A DNA stretch of 64,000 nt. It comes from Nonomuraea montanisoli. GTDB taxonomy: Bacteria > Actinomycetota > Actinomycetes > Streptosporangiales > Streptosporangiaceae. Positions within the stretch are counted from its first letter, which is position 1; every line of letters begins with the position of its first letter. Positions 25,345 to 33,046 of the stretch are shown one piece after another. The notes under the pieces are model-generated. The model was not told the DNA's origin and made no database searches. It worked only from the letters and a program-made list of their open reading frames with translations. Position numbers and translations under genes: made by a program. The stretch is from positions 123,515 to 187,514 of the forward strand of contig NZ_JABWGN010000019.1 of NCBI RefSeq assembly GCF_013363975.1. Reading direction: 5' to 3'.

Positions 25345-25392
25345 GCGGCAGGGGGCGGGCGTCCCGCCTGCGCGACGCCCGCCCCCTGCCGC
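25345..25392. promoter_or_regulatory. Perfect 19-bp inverted repeat between the divergent TIR genes
   Basis: The arms 25345-25363 (GCGGCAGGGGGCGGGCGTC) and 25374-25392 are exact reverse complements around a ten-base loop. The hairpin lies about 107 bases before the plus-strand TIR gene. No T-run follows, so a regulatory or transcript-stability role is as likely as termination. The remainder of the 411-base divergent region (25088-25498) shows no gene and no clear -35/-10 pair; a GCGGGACGCGCG-like direct repeat occurs just after the hairpin. Confidence 0.7.
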
Positions 25393-25498
25393 GCGACGTC
25401 CGTCCTCTCCTACGGGACGCGCGGGTTTCTCCTGCGGGACGCGCGAAGGAGACGTACCGTCGGCGCTGGGCGACCGGCAGCGCGGGAGGGGACGGGAC

Positions 25499-28400
25499 GT
25501 GGCCGAGGCGGCGGTGTACGACGCGTTCATCTCCTACAGCCACACCGCCGACGCGCGGCTCGCGCCGCTGCTGGAAGCCGGTCTGCGCGCCATGGGCAAA
25601 CCCTGGTACCGGCGGCGCGCGCTGCGCGTCTTCCGCGACCAGGCGAGCCTGCCGGCGGCTCCGGAGCTGTGGCCGTCGATCGAGCGGGCGCTGACCGCGT
25701 CCCGTCACCTGGTCCTGCTGGCCTCGCCGGAGGCCGCCGCGTCCCGCTGGGTGCGCCGGGAGCTGCGGTGGTGGCGGGACAACCGGTCGCCGTCCACCGT
25801 CCTGATCGTCCTGACGGGCGGCGAGCTGGCCTGGGACGACGACCTGGGCGGGTTCGACCCGTCCCGTACGTCCGCGCTGCCGGCCGAGTCGCTGGACTGG
25901 TTCCGCGGCGAGCCGCTCTGGGTGGACCTGCGGTGGGCGCGCGGGCGGACCGGCCTGTCGCCCCGCGAGCCGCGCCTGCACGGCTGCGTGGCCGACGTGG
26001 CCGCGCCTCTGCACGGGATCGACAAGGACGAGCTGATCGGCGAGGACCTCCGCCAGCACCGCCGTACGCTGCGGCTGACCCGGGCGGCGGCCGCACTGCT
26101 GACCGTGCTCGCGGTGCTGGGGGGCACGATGGCGGTGGTGGCGGCGCGCAACCGGGAGGAGGCCGCGGCCAAGGGCGAGCTGGCCGAACGGCGGGCGCTG
26201 CTGGCCGCCTCCCGCCGCCTGGCCGCCGAGGCGATCCCGCTGCTCGACGACGACCCCGTGCTGTCGACGAGGCTCAGCCTGGCCGCGTTCCGGCTGGCGG
26301 ACACCGCCGAGGCGCGCAGCGCGCTGCTCACGCAGGTCCTGCGGCGCAGCCGCGTGGCCGCGTTCCTGCCCGTCCTGTCCGGCCCGGTCAGCGCCCTGGC
26401 CTTCAGCCCCGACGGCCGCACGCTCGCCACGGGCACGTACGACGGGCGGCTGGACCTGTGGGACGTGCGCGGCCTCGGCCACCTGGCGAGCCTTCCGGCG
26501 CACACGGACACGGTCAAGAGCCTGGCCTTCGCCCCGGACGGCCGGCTGCTGGCGTCGGGCGGCTACGACGGCCGGCTGTACCTGTGGGACGTGGCCCGTC
26601 GCGCGCGCACCGGTCCCGCGCTGCCCGCGCCGGCGAAGGCCGTCAGCGGCGTGGCCTTCAGCCCGGACGGCCGGCTGCTCGCCTCGGCGACCGACCGCGC
26701 CGTACTGCTGTGGGACGTCGCCCGCCGCGCCCGGCACGGCCGTCCCCTGACCGGCCACACCGCGGAGGTGACGAGCGTCGCGTTCAACCGGGACGGCCGC
26801 CTGCTGGTCTCCGGCGGCGACGACGGCAAGGTCATCGTCTGGGACGCCGCCCGGGGCACCCGCCACGGCCCGCCGCTCGCCGGCGGCGCGGACCCGGTCT
26901 ACGGCGTCGCCTTCGCGCCGGGCGGCTCAGGCGCGGCACCCGGGCCCGCCGGCGCGACCTCGGGCGCCGGGGTCACGAACGGCGCCGCCCGCGGGCTCAC
27001 GAGTGCCCGGATGCGGGACGGCGTCACCGGCGGGGGCGTGAGGGCCGGGAGGGCAGACCGCGTCACCGGTGGAAGCGTGAGGGCCGGAAGGGCAGACCGC
27101 GTCACCGGCGGGGTCGCGAGCGCCCGGATGGCGGACGGCGCCACTGGTGGGATCACGAGGGGCGGGAGGGCGGACGGGGCCGTCGCGTCCCGCAGCGGCT
27201 CCGTGCCCGGACCCGATCATGCGGCCGTCGCGCCCGTGACCGAGGGGGAGATCGTCGCGTCCGGGAGCATGGACGGCTCCGTCGCCCTCTGGGACCTGCG
27301 CACCGGCCGCGCCCGCCTCCTGCGCCGGCCGACAGGTGTCGGCGACGCCGTCCACGGCGTGGCGTTCGGCCCGGACGGCCGCACCCTCGTCACCGTCTCC
27401 GAGAACGGGGCGGCGGACCTGTGGGACCTCACCGCGGCCAAGCCCCGCGCCACGCGCCTCACGACCGGCCCGCGCCCCGTCACCACGGTCGCCTCCGCCG
27501 CCACCTCCGGCGGCCCGGCCGGGACGCTCTTCGCCACGGGCGACGCCGCCGGCCGCGTCGTGCTCTGGGACCCGGCCGCCGGAGGGCGCCTCGACCGGCG
27601 GCTCACCGGCCACACCGAACGCGTGACCGGCCTGGCGTTCGGCCCCGACGGGCGTACCCTCGCCGCCGCCTCCGACGACGACGCGATCATCCTGTGGGAC
27701 CCGGCCAGGGCGACCCCGCGCGGGGAGCCGCTGCGCGACGACACCGTCACGGTCAGCACCGCCGTCGCCTTCGCCCCGGACGGCCGCACGCTCGCCGCCG
27801 CCGGGTACGACGCCGCCATCACCCTCTGGGACACCGCCCGCCACGCCGTCCTCGGCCGCCTGGTCGCACCGGACCGGCAGGTCCCGGCGCGGCTCGCCTT
27901 CGCCCCAGACGGACGTACCCTGGCGGCCGGTGACCTGCGCGGCGGCGTCACGTTCTGGGACGTACCGCGACGCGCGCTGGTCGCCGGCCCGTTCCCCGGC
28001 CCGCCGCCGACGGGCGCGCAGAACGGGATCACCGGCCTCGCGTACGGCGCCGGGGGCACGCTCGTGTCGGCCGGCGCCGACGGCACGCTCACCTGGTGGG
28101 ACACGCGTCACCGCGTCTCGGCCCGCGTCCACCGGCCCGCCGTCGTCGGCGGCATGGCCGCCGGCCCCCGCGGCACGACGATGGCGCTGGCCGGCGGCGG
28201 CCTCGACGGCGGCGTCACCTTCTGGGACGGCGCCGCCCGCCGCCCCCTCACGGCCCCGCTCGCCGGCCACGCCGGGCCGGTCAACGCCGTCGTCGTCAGC
28301 CCCGACGGCCGGACGTTCGCCACCGGCGGCGACGACGGGCGGGTCGTCCTGTGGGACGCCGCCGCCAGGACCCGGCTGAGCCCACCCCTGACAGGCCACA

Positions 28401-28600
28401 CACGCGAGGTGCTCATCCTCGCCTTCAGCGCGGACGGCCGCACGCTCGCCTCGGCGGGCGACGACCGCGCCGTCGTCCTCTGGGACGTGGACCCCGCCTC
28501 CTGGGAGCGCAGGCTGTGCGGCCTCGTCGGCACCGGCCTCACGGACGCGCAGTGGCGGGAGTACGCCCCCGACGTCCCTGCGGTCCGCACCTGCGCGTGA
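25499..28600 (+). CDS. TIR domain, transmembrane helix and 14-repeat WD40 protein
   Basis: The TIR domain begins at residue 7 (YDAFISYSH) and ends near 175. E56 in LPAAPELW is the candidate catalytic Glu, and SRWVRREL marks the late helix. One transmembrane helix lies at about 195-216, followed by a charged helix. From about 296, 14 WD repeats can be counted by their closing LWD-type motifs, enough for two seven-bladed propellers. Repeat 5 is split by a roughly 95-residue Gly/Arg-rich insert made of 13-residue repeats. The 1033-residue protein ends with PASWERRLCGLVGTGL, a C-terminus typical of actinobacterial WD40 signalling proteins. The start is GTG 25499 with GGGAGGGGA upstream. It is the divergent paralogue of the preceding gene. 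The NADase or immune function is inference; the architecture is clear. Confidence 0.88.
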   Translation: MAEAAVYDAFISYSHTADARLAPLLEAGLRAMGKPWYRRRALRVFRDQASLPAAPELWPSIERALTASRHLVLLASPEAAASRWVRRELRWWRDNRSPSTVLIVLTGGELAWDDDLGGFDPSRTSALPAESLDWFRGEPLWVDLRWARGRTGLSPREPRLHGCVADVAAPLHGIDKDELIGEDLRQHRRTLRLTRAAAALLTVLAVLGGTMAVVAARNREEAAAKGELAERRALLAASRRLAAEAIPLLDDDPVLSTRLSLAAFRLADTAEARSALLTQVLRRSRVAAFLPVLSGPVSALAFSPDGRTLATGTYDGRLDLWDVRGLGHLASLPAHTDTVKSLAFAPDGRLLASGGYDGRLYLWDVARRARTGPALPAPAKAVSGVAFSPDGRLLASATDRAVLLWDVARRARHGRPLTGHTAEVTSVAFNRDGRLLVSGGDDGKVIVWDAARGTRHGPPLAGGADPVYGVAFAPGGSGAAPGPAGATSGAGVTNGAARGLTSARMRDGVTGGGVRAGRADRVTGGSVRAGRADRVTGGVASARMADGATGGITRGGRADGAVASRSGSVPGPDHAAVAPVTEGEIVASGSMDGSVALWDLRTGRARLLRRPTGVGDAVHGVAFGPDGRTLVTVSENGAADLWDLTAAKPRATRLTTGPRPVTTVASAATSGGPAGTLFATGDAAGRVVLWDPAAGGRLDRRLTGHTERVTGLAFGPDGRTLAAASDDDAIILWDPARATPRGEPLRDDTVTVSTAVAFAPDGRTLAAAGYDAAITLWDTARHAVLGRLVAPDRQVPARLAFAPDGRTLAAGDLRGGVTFWDVPRRALVAGPFPGPPPTGAQNGITGLAYGAGGTLVSAGADGTLTWWDTRHRVSARVHRPAVVGGMAAGPRGTTMALAGGGLDGGVTFWDGAARRPLTAPLAGHAGPVNAVVVSPDGRTFATGGDDGRVVLWDAAARTRLSPPLTGHTREVLILAFSADGRTLASAGDDRAVVLWDVDPASWERRLCGLVGTGLTDAQWREYAPDVPAVRTCA
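26982..27176 (+). repeat. 39-bp tandem repeat inside the WD40 propeller
   Basis: Four to five imperfect units of 39 bases (for example 27021-27059, 27060-27098, 27099-27137, 27138-27176) encode 13-residue repeats of the form VTGGxVRAGRADR, interrupting WD repeat 5. Confidence 0.85.
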
Positions 28601-28656
28601 CCACGGCTTCCTCGCCCCGCCCGCCGACCCCGGTCCGCACCTGCGGATGACCGCGG
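28581..28656. repeat. 3'-end duplication after the plus-strand TIR gene
   Basis: The last codons and stop of the TIR gene (from CGGTCCGCACCTGCG at 28581) reappear 50 bases downstream at 28631 with a few changes. This gives a non-coding copy of the gene terminus. The rest of 28601-28785 contains no gene that I can support. Confidence 0.75.
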
Positions 28657-28785
28657 CCCGGCGGCCGCGGCGCGGGTGATCACGGTGCGGCGGATCCGGC
28701 CGCGCGCGCGGTGCCCAGTAACCTGGGTCCCCGAACGCGATAGGGTTCTTGCATTTCCGGCGCAGCGTACGAGGGAGATGACCGG

Positions 28786-29202
28786 ATGCTTACCGCTGGA
28801 GAGGTCGCCGGGCTGATCGCGGCCACGGGCTGGATCGTCCTCGTGTGCGTGCTCACCATGGTGCTCGTCAGGCTCGCCAGGCTGCTGACCGAGACCACCC
28901 GCGCGGTCTCCGACCTCAGCAGCCGCGTCGCGCCGCTGCTCGACGACGTCAGCGTCACGGTCAACGAGACCAACCGGCAGCTCGTCGCCGTCGAGGCCAT
29001 CGCCCAGGACCTCAAGCAGGTCAGCGGGCACGCCGCCAAGCTCAGCGCCGTGACGCAGACCATCTTCACCGGCCCCCTGATCAAGGTGTCCTCGCTCGTC
29101 CACGGCGTCCGCCGGGCGATCGAGGCCCGCCGTCCGCGCGGGGCCCGCCCCGCCGGCCAGGCCGGGCGCCGGTCCGTGGGCCAGGCGGGGCGGCGCCCGT
29201 GA
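28786..29202 (+). CDS. DUF948 domain-containing membrane protein
   Basis: The 138-residue protein has an N-terminal transmembrane helix (about residues 5-30). A helical region with coiled-coil character (TETTRAVSDLSSRVAPLLDD) typical of the DUF948 family follows, then a basic Arg/Gly tail. The function is unknown. GAGGGAG precedes ATG 28786. The stop overlaps the next small gene as GTGA, and the pair sits directly before alaS as in other actinobacteria. Confidence 0.88.
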   Translation: MLTAGEVAGLIAATGWIVLVCVLTMVLVRLARLLTETTRAVSDLSSRVAPLLDDVSVTVNETNRQLVAVEAIAQDLKQVSGHAAKLSAVTQTIFTGPLIKVSSLVHGVRRAIEARRPRGARPAGQAGRRSVGQAGRRP

Positions 29203-29429
29203 TCCGGCGGCTGTTCTACCTGTCCCTGGGCGCGTTCATCGCCCTGTGGGTGATGCGCCGGCTCCAGGCGCTCCAACCCGACCACGTGGCCCGCCGCACG
29301 GCCGCCGGCGCGGCGGGCATGCTCGCGCGGGTGAGAGACTTTACTTCCGACGCCCTCGGCGAGGCTGCCGAGCGCGAAACCGAGTTGCGCGCCAGGTTCG
29401 GCCTTGACCAGGCTGGTCAAGGCGACTGA
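29199..29429 (+). CDS. Small DUF6167-like membrane protein upstream of alaS
   Basis: A 76-residue product starts with GTG at 29199, overlapping the DUF948 stop by four bases. It has one N-terminal hydrophobic helix (LFYLSLGAFIALWVM), a basic segment, then an amphipathic region RVRDFTSDALGEAAERE. Similar small proteins occur at this place before alaS in Streptomyces. The function is unknown. Confidence 0.82.
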   Translation: MIRRLFYLSLGAFIALWVMRRLQALQPDHVARRTAAGAAGMLARVRDFTSDALGEAAERETELRARFGLDQAGQGD

Positions 29430-29473
29430 CGCCGCAGATCGATCACACACGACTAACGCAAAGGATGGCCACC

Positions 29474-32146
29474 ATGGAGTCGGCAGAGATCGCGCGCCGC
29501 TTCCTGCGCTTCTTCGAGGAGCGTGGGCACACGATAGTGCCCTCGGCCAGCCTGATCGCAGAGGACCCGACGCTTCTCCTGGTCAACGCGGGTATGGTGC
29601 CGTTCAAGCCGTACTTCCTGGGGCAGCGCAAGCCTCCGGGGTCACGGCTGGCCACCGCCCAGAAGTGCGTCCGCACGCCCGACATCGAAGAGGTCGGCAA
29701 GACCACCCGTCACGCCACGTTCTTCCAGATGCTCGGCAACTTCTCCTTCGGCGACTACTTCAAGGCCGAGGTGATCCCGTTCGCCTGGGAGCTGCTCACC
29801 CGCAGTGAGTCCGACGGCGGCTTCGGCTTCCCCGAGAGCCGGCTGTGGGCGACCGTCTACCACGAGGACGACGAGGCGTTCGACATCTGGCACAACAAGG
29901 TCGGGCTGCCCGCCGACCGCATCCAGCGCCGCGGCCTGGAGGACAACTACTGGCACATGGGCGTGCCCGGCCCCGGCGGCCCCTGCTCGGAGATCTACTA
30001 CGACCGCGGTCCCGAGTACGGCAAGGACGGCGGCCCCGTCGCCGACGAGGACCGCTACCTCGAGGTCTGGAACCTCGTGTTCATGCAGTACCAGCTCAGC
30101 CAGGTCCGCAGCAAGATCGACTTCGACATCAGCGGCGAGCTGCCCAGCAAGAACATCGACACCGGCATGGGCCTGGAGCGCATGGCGGCGATACTGCAGG
30201 GCGTCGACAACATCTACGAGATCGACACCACCTACAAGATCCTCGACCGCGCGGCCGAGCTGACCAAGACCCGCTACGGCCGCGACCCGCGCGCCGACGT
30301 CAACCTGCGCGTCATCGCCGACCACGTGCGCACCGGCACCATGCTCGTGGCCGACGGCGTCATGCCCGCCAACGAGGGCCGCGGCTACGTCCTGCGCCGC
30401 ATCCTGCGCCGCACCGTGCGCAACCTGCGCCTGCTCGGCTCCGGCGACGAGCGCTACATGCACGACCTCACCTCGGTCGCCATCGACGTCATGGGCCAGC
30501 AGTACGAGCAGCTCAAGGCCGACGCGCCGCAGATCCACGCGGTCATCGACGCCGAGGAGGCGTCCTTCCTCGGCACGCTGCGCACCGGCACCGCGATCTT
30601 CGACGTGGCCGTCGAGGAGACCAAGCGCAAGTCCGGCAGCACGATCTCCGGCGACCAGGCGTTCCAGCTTCACGACACCTACGGCTTCCCGATCGACCTG
30701 ACCCTGGAGATGGCCTCCGAGCACGGTCTCGAGGTCGACGAGGAGGGCTTCCGCCGCCTCATGAAGGAGCAGCGGGAGCGGGCCAAGGCCGACGCCGCGG
30801 CGAAGAAGACCGGCAACGCCGACATCTCCGTCTTCGGGCAGCTCCTGGAGAAGGCGGGCCGGGTCGAGTTCCTGGGCTACGACCAGACCGAGGCCGAGAC
30901 CACCGTCGTCGGCGTCCTCGTCGACGGCGTGCCCGTCCCGGCGGCGGGCGCCGGCTCGACCGTCGAGGTCGTGCTCGGCCGCACCCCGTTCTACGCCGAG
31001 GGCGGCGGCCAGCTCGCCGACCAGGGCGTCATCCGCACGGCCGGCGCCGAGGTCGAGATCGTCGACGTGCAGTCGCCGCTCGCGGGCCTGGTCGTCCACC
31101 GCGGCAAGGTCCGCTCCGGCGAGCTGCGCACCGGCGACGAGGCGCAGGCGGAGATCGACCTCGAGCGGCGCCGCGCGATCTCGCGCAGCCACAGCGCCAC
31201 CCACCTCGTCCACCGCGGCTTCAAGAACGCGCTGGGCGAGTCGGCGGCCCAGGCCGGCTCCGAGAACTCCCCGGGCCGCTTCCGCTTCGACTTCACCGCG
31301 GCCGGCGCCGTCCCGCCGAGCGTGCTGCGCGACGTCGAGGACGAGGTCAACGCCGTCCTGATCAACGACCTCAAGGTCAACGCCTTCTACACCTCCCAGG
31401 CCGAGGCCCGGGCGATGGGCGCGCTGGCGATGTTCGGCGAGAAGTACGGCGACGAGGTCCGCGTGGTCGAGATCGGCGACTACTCGCGCGAGCTGTGCGG
31501 CGGCACCCACGTCCACAGCTCCGGCCAGCTCGGCCTGGTCAAGGTGCTCGGCGAGCAGTCGGTCGGCGCGGGCGTGCGCCGCGTCGAGGCGCTCGTCGGC
31601 ATCGACGCCTTCCGCTTCCTGGCCCGTGAGAGCGTGCTGGTCGCCCAGCTCACCGAGCAGCTCAAGGCGCGCCGCGAGGAGCTGCCCGAGCGCATCGAGG
31701 GCATCGTCACCCGGCTGCGCACCGCCGAGAAGGAGCTGGAGCGGGTTCGTTCCGCCCAGGTCCTCCAGGTGGCCGGCGAGCTGGCCGGGCAGGCCCGTGA
31801 CCAGCAGGGCGTCTCTGTGGTGACACACCGCGCGCCTGATGGCACGACCGGTGATGATTTGCGTAAGCTCGCGCTTGATGTGCGTGGCAGATTCCCGGCC
31901 GACAGGCCTGCGGTCGTCGTGATCGCCGGCGTCCCCTCCGACCGACCCGTGGTGGTCTCCGCGGTCAACGAGGCGGGACGCGAGCGAGGGCTCAAGGCCG
32001 GGAAACTGGTCGGCGTCGCCGCCAAGGCTCTTGGGGGTGGCGGTGGAGGCAAGGACGACGTCGCGCAGGGCGGCGGCACGCGCCCGGAGGCGATCGGCGA
32101 CGCCCTGCGACTGGTCGAGCAGGCCATCGAGGGACAGCTCGGCTGA
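29474..32146 (+). CDS. alaS: Alanyl-tRNA synthetase
   Basis: A class II synthetase with an editing domain. The N-terminal catalytic core has RRFLRFFEERGHT and NAGMVPFK. The editing site has HSATHLVH with the distant CGGTHV zinc/editing motif, and the C-Ala domain ends near the C-terminus with GGGGKDDVAQGGG. The start chosen is ATG 29474 because AAAGG ends nine bases before it. The upstream ATG at 29465 directly abuts that ribosome site and cannot use it. This gives 890 residues, normal length. Confidence 0.96.
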   Translation: MESAEIARRFLRFFEERGHTIVPSASLIAEDPTLLLVNAGMVPFKPYFLGQRKPPGSRLATAQKCVRTPDIEEVGKTTRHATFFQMLGNFSFGDYFKAEVIPFAWELLTRSESDGGFGFPESRLWATVYHEDDEAFDIWHNKVGLPADRIQRRGLEDNYWHMGVPGPGGPCSEIYYDRGPEYGKDGGPVADEDRYLEVWNLVFMQYQLSQVRSKIDFDISGELPSKNIDTGMGLERMAAILQGVDNIYEIDTTYKILDRAAELTKTRYGRDPRADVNLRVIADHVRTGTMLVADGVMPANEGRGYVLRRILRRTVRNLRLLGSGDERYMHDLTSVAIDVMGQQYEQLKADAPQIHAVIDAEEASFLGTLRTGTAIFDVAVEETKRKSGSTISGDQAFQLHDTYGFPIDLTLEMASEHGLEVDEEGFRRLMKEQRERAKADAAAKKTGNADISVFGQLLEKAGRVEFLGYDQTEAETTVVGVLVDGVPVPAAGAGSTVEVVLGRTPFYAEGGGQLADQGVIRTAGAEVEIVDVQSPLAGLVVHRGKVRSGELRTGDEAQAEIDLERRRAISRSHSATHLVHRGFKNALGESAAQAGSENSPGRFRFDFTAAGAVPPSVLRDVEDEVNAVLINDLKVNAFYTSQAEARAMGALAMFGEKYGDEVRVVEIGDYSRELCGGTHVHSSGQLGLVKVLGEQSVGAGVRRVEALVGIDAFRFLARESVLVAQLTEQLKARREELPERIEGIVTRLRTAEKELERVRSAQVLQVAGELAGQARDQQGVSVVTHRAPDGTTGDDLRKLALDVRGRFPADRPAVVVIAGVPSDRPVVVSAVNEAGRERGLKAGKLVGVAAKALGGGGGGKDDVAQGGGTRPEAIGDALRLVEQAIEGQLG

Positions 32147-32147
32147 C

Positions 32148-32630
32148 ATGCGGTTCGGTTCACGGATCGGCGTGGACGTCGGATCCGTCCGGATCGGCGT
32201 GGCCCGCAGCGACCCGTCGGGCATGCTGGCCACGCCGGTCGAGACCGTCAGGCGCGGCAAGGGCGACCTCGACCGCATCGCCGTCATCGTGGCGGAGCAC
32301 GAGGCGATCGAGGTCGTGGTCGGCCTGCCCACCTCCCTGTCCGGCCGCGAGGGGCAGGCCGCCGAGCTGGCCCGCGCGTTCGCGGTCGCGCTGGCCGGGC
32401 GGCTAGCGCCCACCCCGGTCCGGCTGTTCGACGAGCGCCTCACCACCGTGGCCGCCCAGCAGGGGCTGAGGGCCAGCGGGGTGCGCGCCAAGAAGCAGCG
32501 CGACGTGGTGGACCAGGCGGCGGCCGTGGTGCTGCTGCAGGACGCCCTGGACTCCGAGAGAGCCACCGGCGCGCCGCCGGGCAGGCCCGTCGATCCGCCG
32601 TCCACGGCGGACGCCGGGCCGGCCTCATGA
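32148..32630 (+). CDS. ruvX: Putative pre-16S rRNA nuclease / Holliday junction resolvase-like RuvX (YqgF)
   Basis: The protein has an RNase H-like fold with GVDVGSVRIGVA at the start, VVGLPTSLSGREG in the middle and LFDERLTT followed by KKQRDVVDQAAAVVLLQ near the end. The conserved acids (D in VDVG, E in DERLTT, D in VVDQAAA) are present. The 160-residue length fits. In other bacteria YqgF trims the 16S 5' end. ATG 32148 lies one base after the alaS stop. The Pro-rich tail continues into the repeat region downstream. Confidence 0.93.
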   Translation: MRFGSRIGVDVGSVRIGVARSDPSGMLATPVETVRRGKGDLDRIAVIVAEHEAIEVVVGLPTSLSGREGQAAELARAFAVALAGRLAPTPVRLFDERLTTVAAQQGLRASGVRAKKQRDVVDQAAAVVLLQDALDSERATGAPPGRPVDPPSTADAGPAS

Positions 32631-32899
32631 GCCGCCCTCCGAGGGGGGCCGGTCACCCCGGTCTCATGAGCCGTCCTTCGAGGGGGGAGGGGCGCTGTGA
32701 TCGGATGAGCCCCTCCGCGAAGGGGGGCGGTCCCTCTGATCGGGTGAGCTGTCCCTTGACGGGACCGGGTCGCTCTCGTCCCATGAGTCGCCCTACGACG
32801 GGGGTCGGTCGCACTGAGCTGACGAGTCGTCCTACGACGGGGGCCGGCCGCGTCGAACTGACGAGCCGCCCTGTGAGCAGGGCGCGCCGCACTGGCCTC
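32627..32899. repeat. 39-bp imperfect tandem repeat, seven copies
   Basis: Each unit begins ATGAGCCGYCC or a variant (GTGAGCTGTCC, ACGAGTCGTCC). The array begins exactly at the ruvX stop codon. Divergence increases along the array. Confidence 0.85.
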
Positions 32900-33046
32900 T
32901 CGGGCCGCTCATCGGCTGCCTGGTCCCTTCGCTCGACCGAGCTCTGTCGCTTGGCCGGGCTCTGTCGCTTGACCGGGCCTTGTCGCTCGACCGGGGCCGG
33001 CGCCTTGAGCGGACCCCGCCCGGGCTGGCGCGGAGCGACTCGGTGA
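32627..33046 (+). CDS. Possible 13-residue repeat protein between ruvX and mltG
   Basis: A 139-codon frame starts at ATG 32627, overlapping the ruvX stop (ATGA), and stops at 33046, overlapping the GTG of the next gene (GTGA). Its first seven segments are a 39-base tandem repeat (32627 to about 32899), giving 13-residue units of the type MSRPxTGxGRxxL. Three 18-base repeats follow. No domain is recognised and no independent ribosome site is seen. It could be translated by coupling, or it could be an expanded non-coding repeat with an accidentally preserved frame. I lean slightly to the latter. Confidence 0.35.
   Translation: MSRPPRGAGHPGLMSRPSRGEGRCDRMSPSAKGGGPSDRVSCPLTGPGRSRPMSRPTTGVGRTELTSRPTTGAGRVELTSRPVSRARRTGLSGRSSAAWSLRSTELCRLAGLCRLTGPCRSTGAGALSGPRPGWRGATR

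Noticed and set aside
21785..26866. Single 1693-codon frame on the minus strand
   Set aside because: Upstream of 25087 it runs antisense through the other TIR gene and is open only because of GC content; the protein there is Arg/Pro/Gly-rich without motifs.
21785..28600. Toxin-antitoxin or transposon explanation for the TIR pair
   Set aside because: No transposase, integrase, terminal inverted repeat or target duplication was seen at the borders; both genes are full length.
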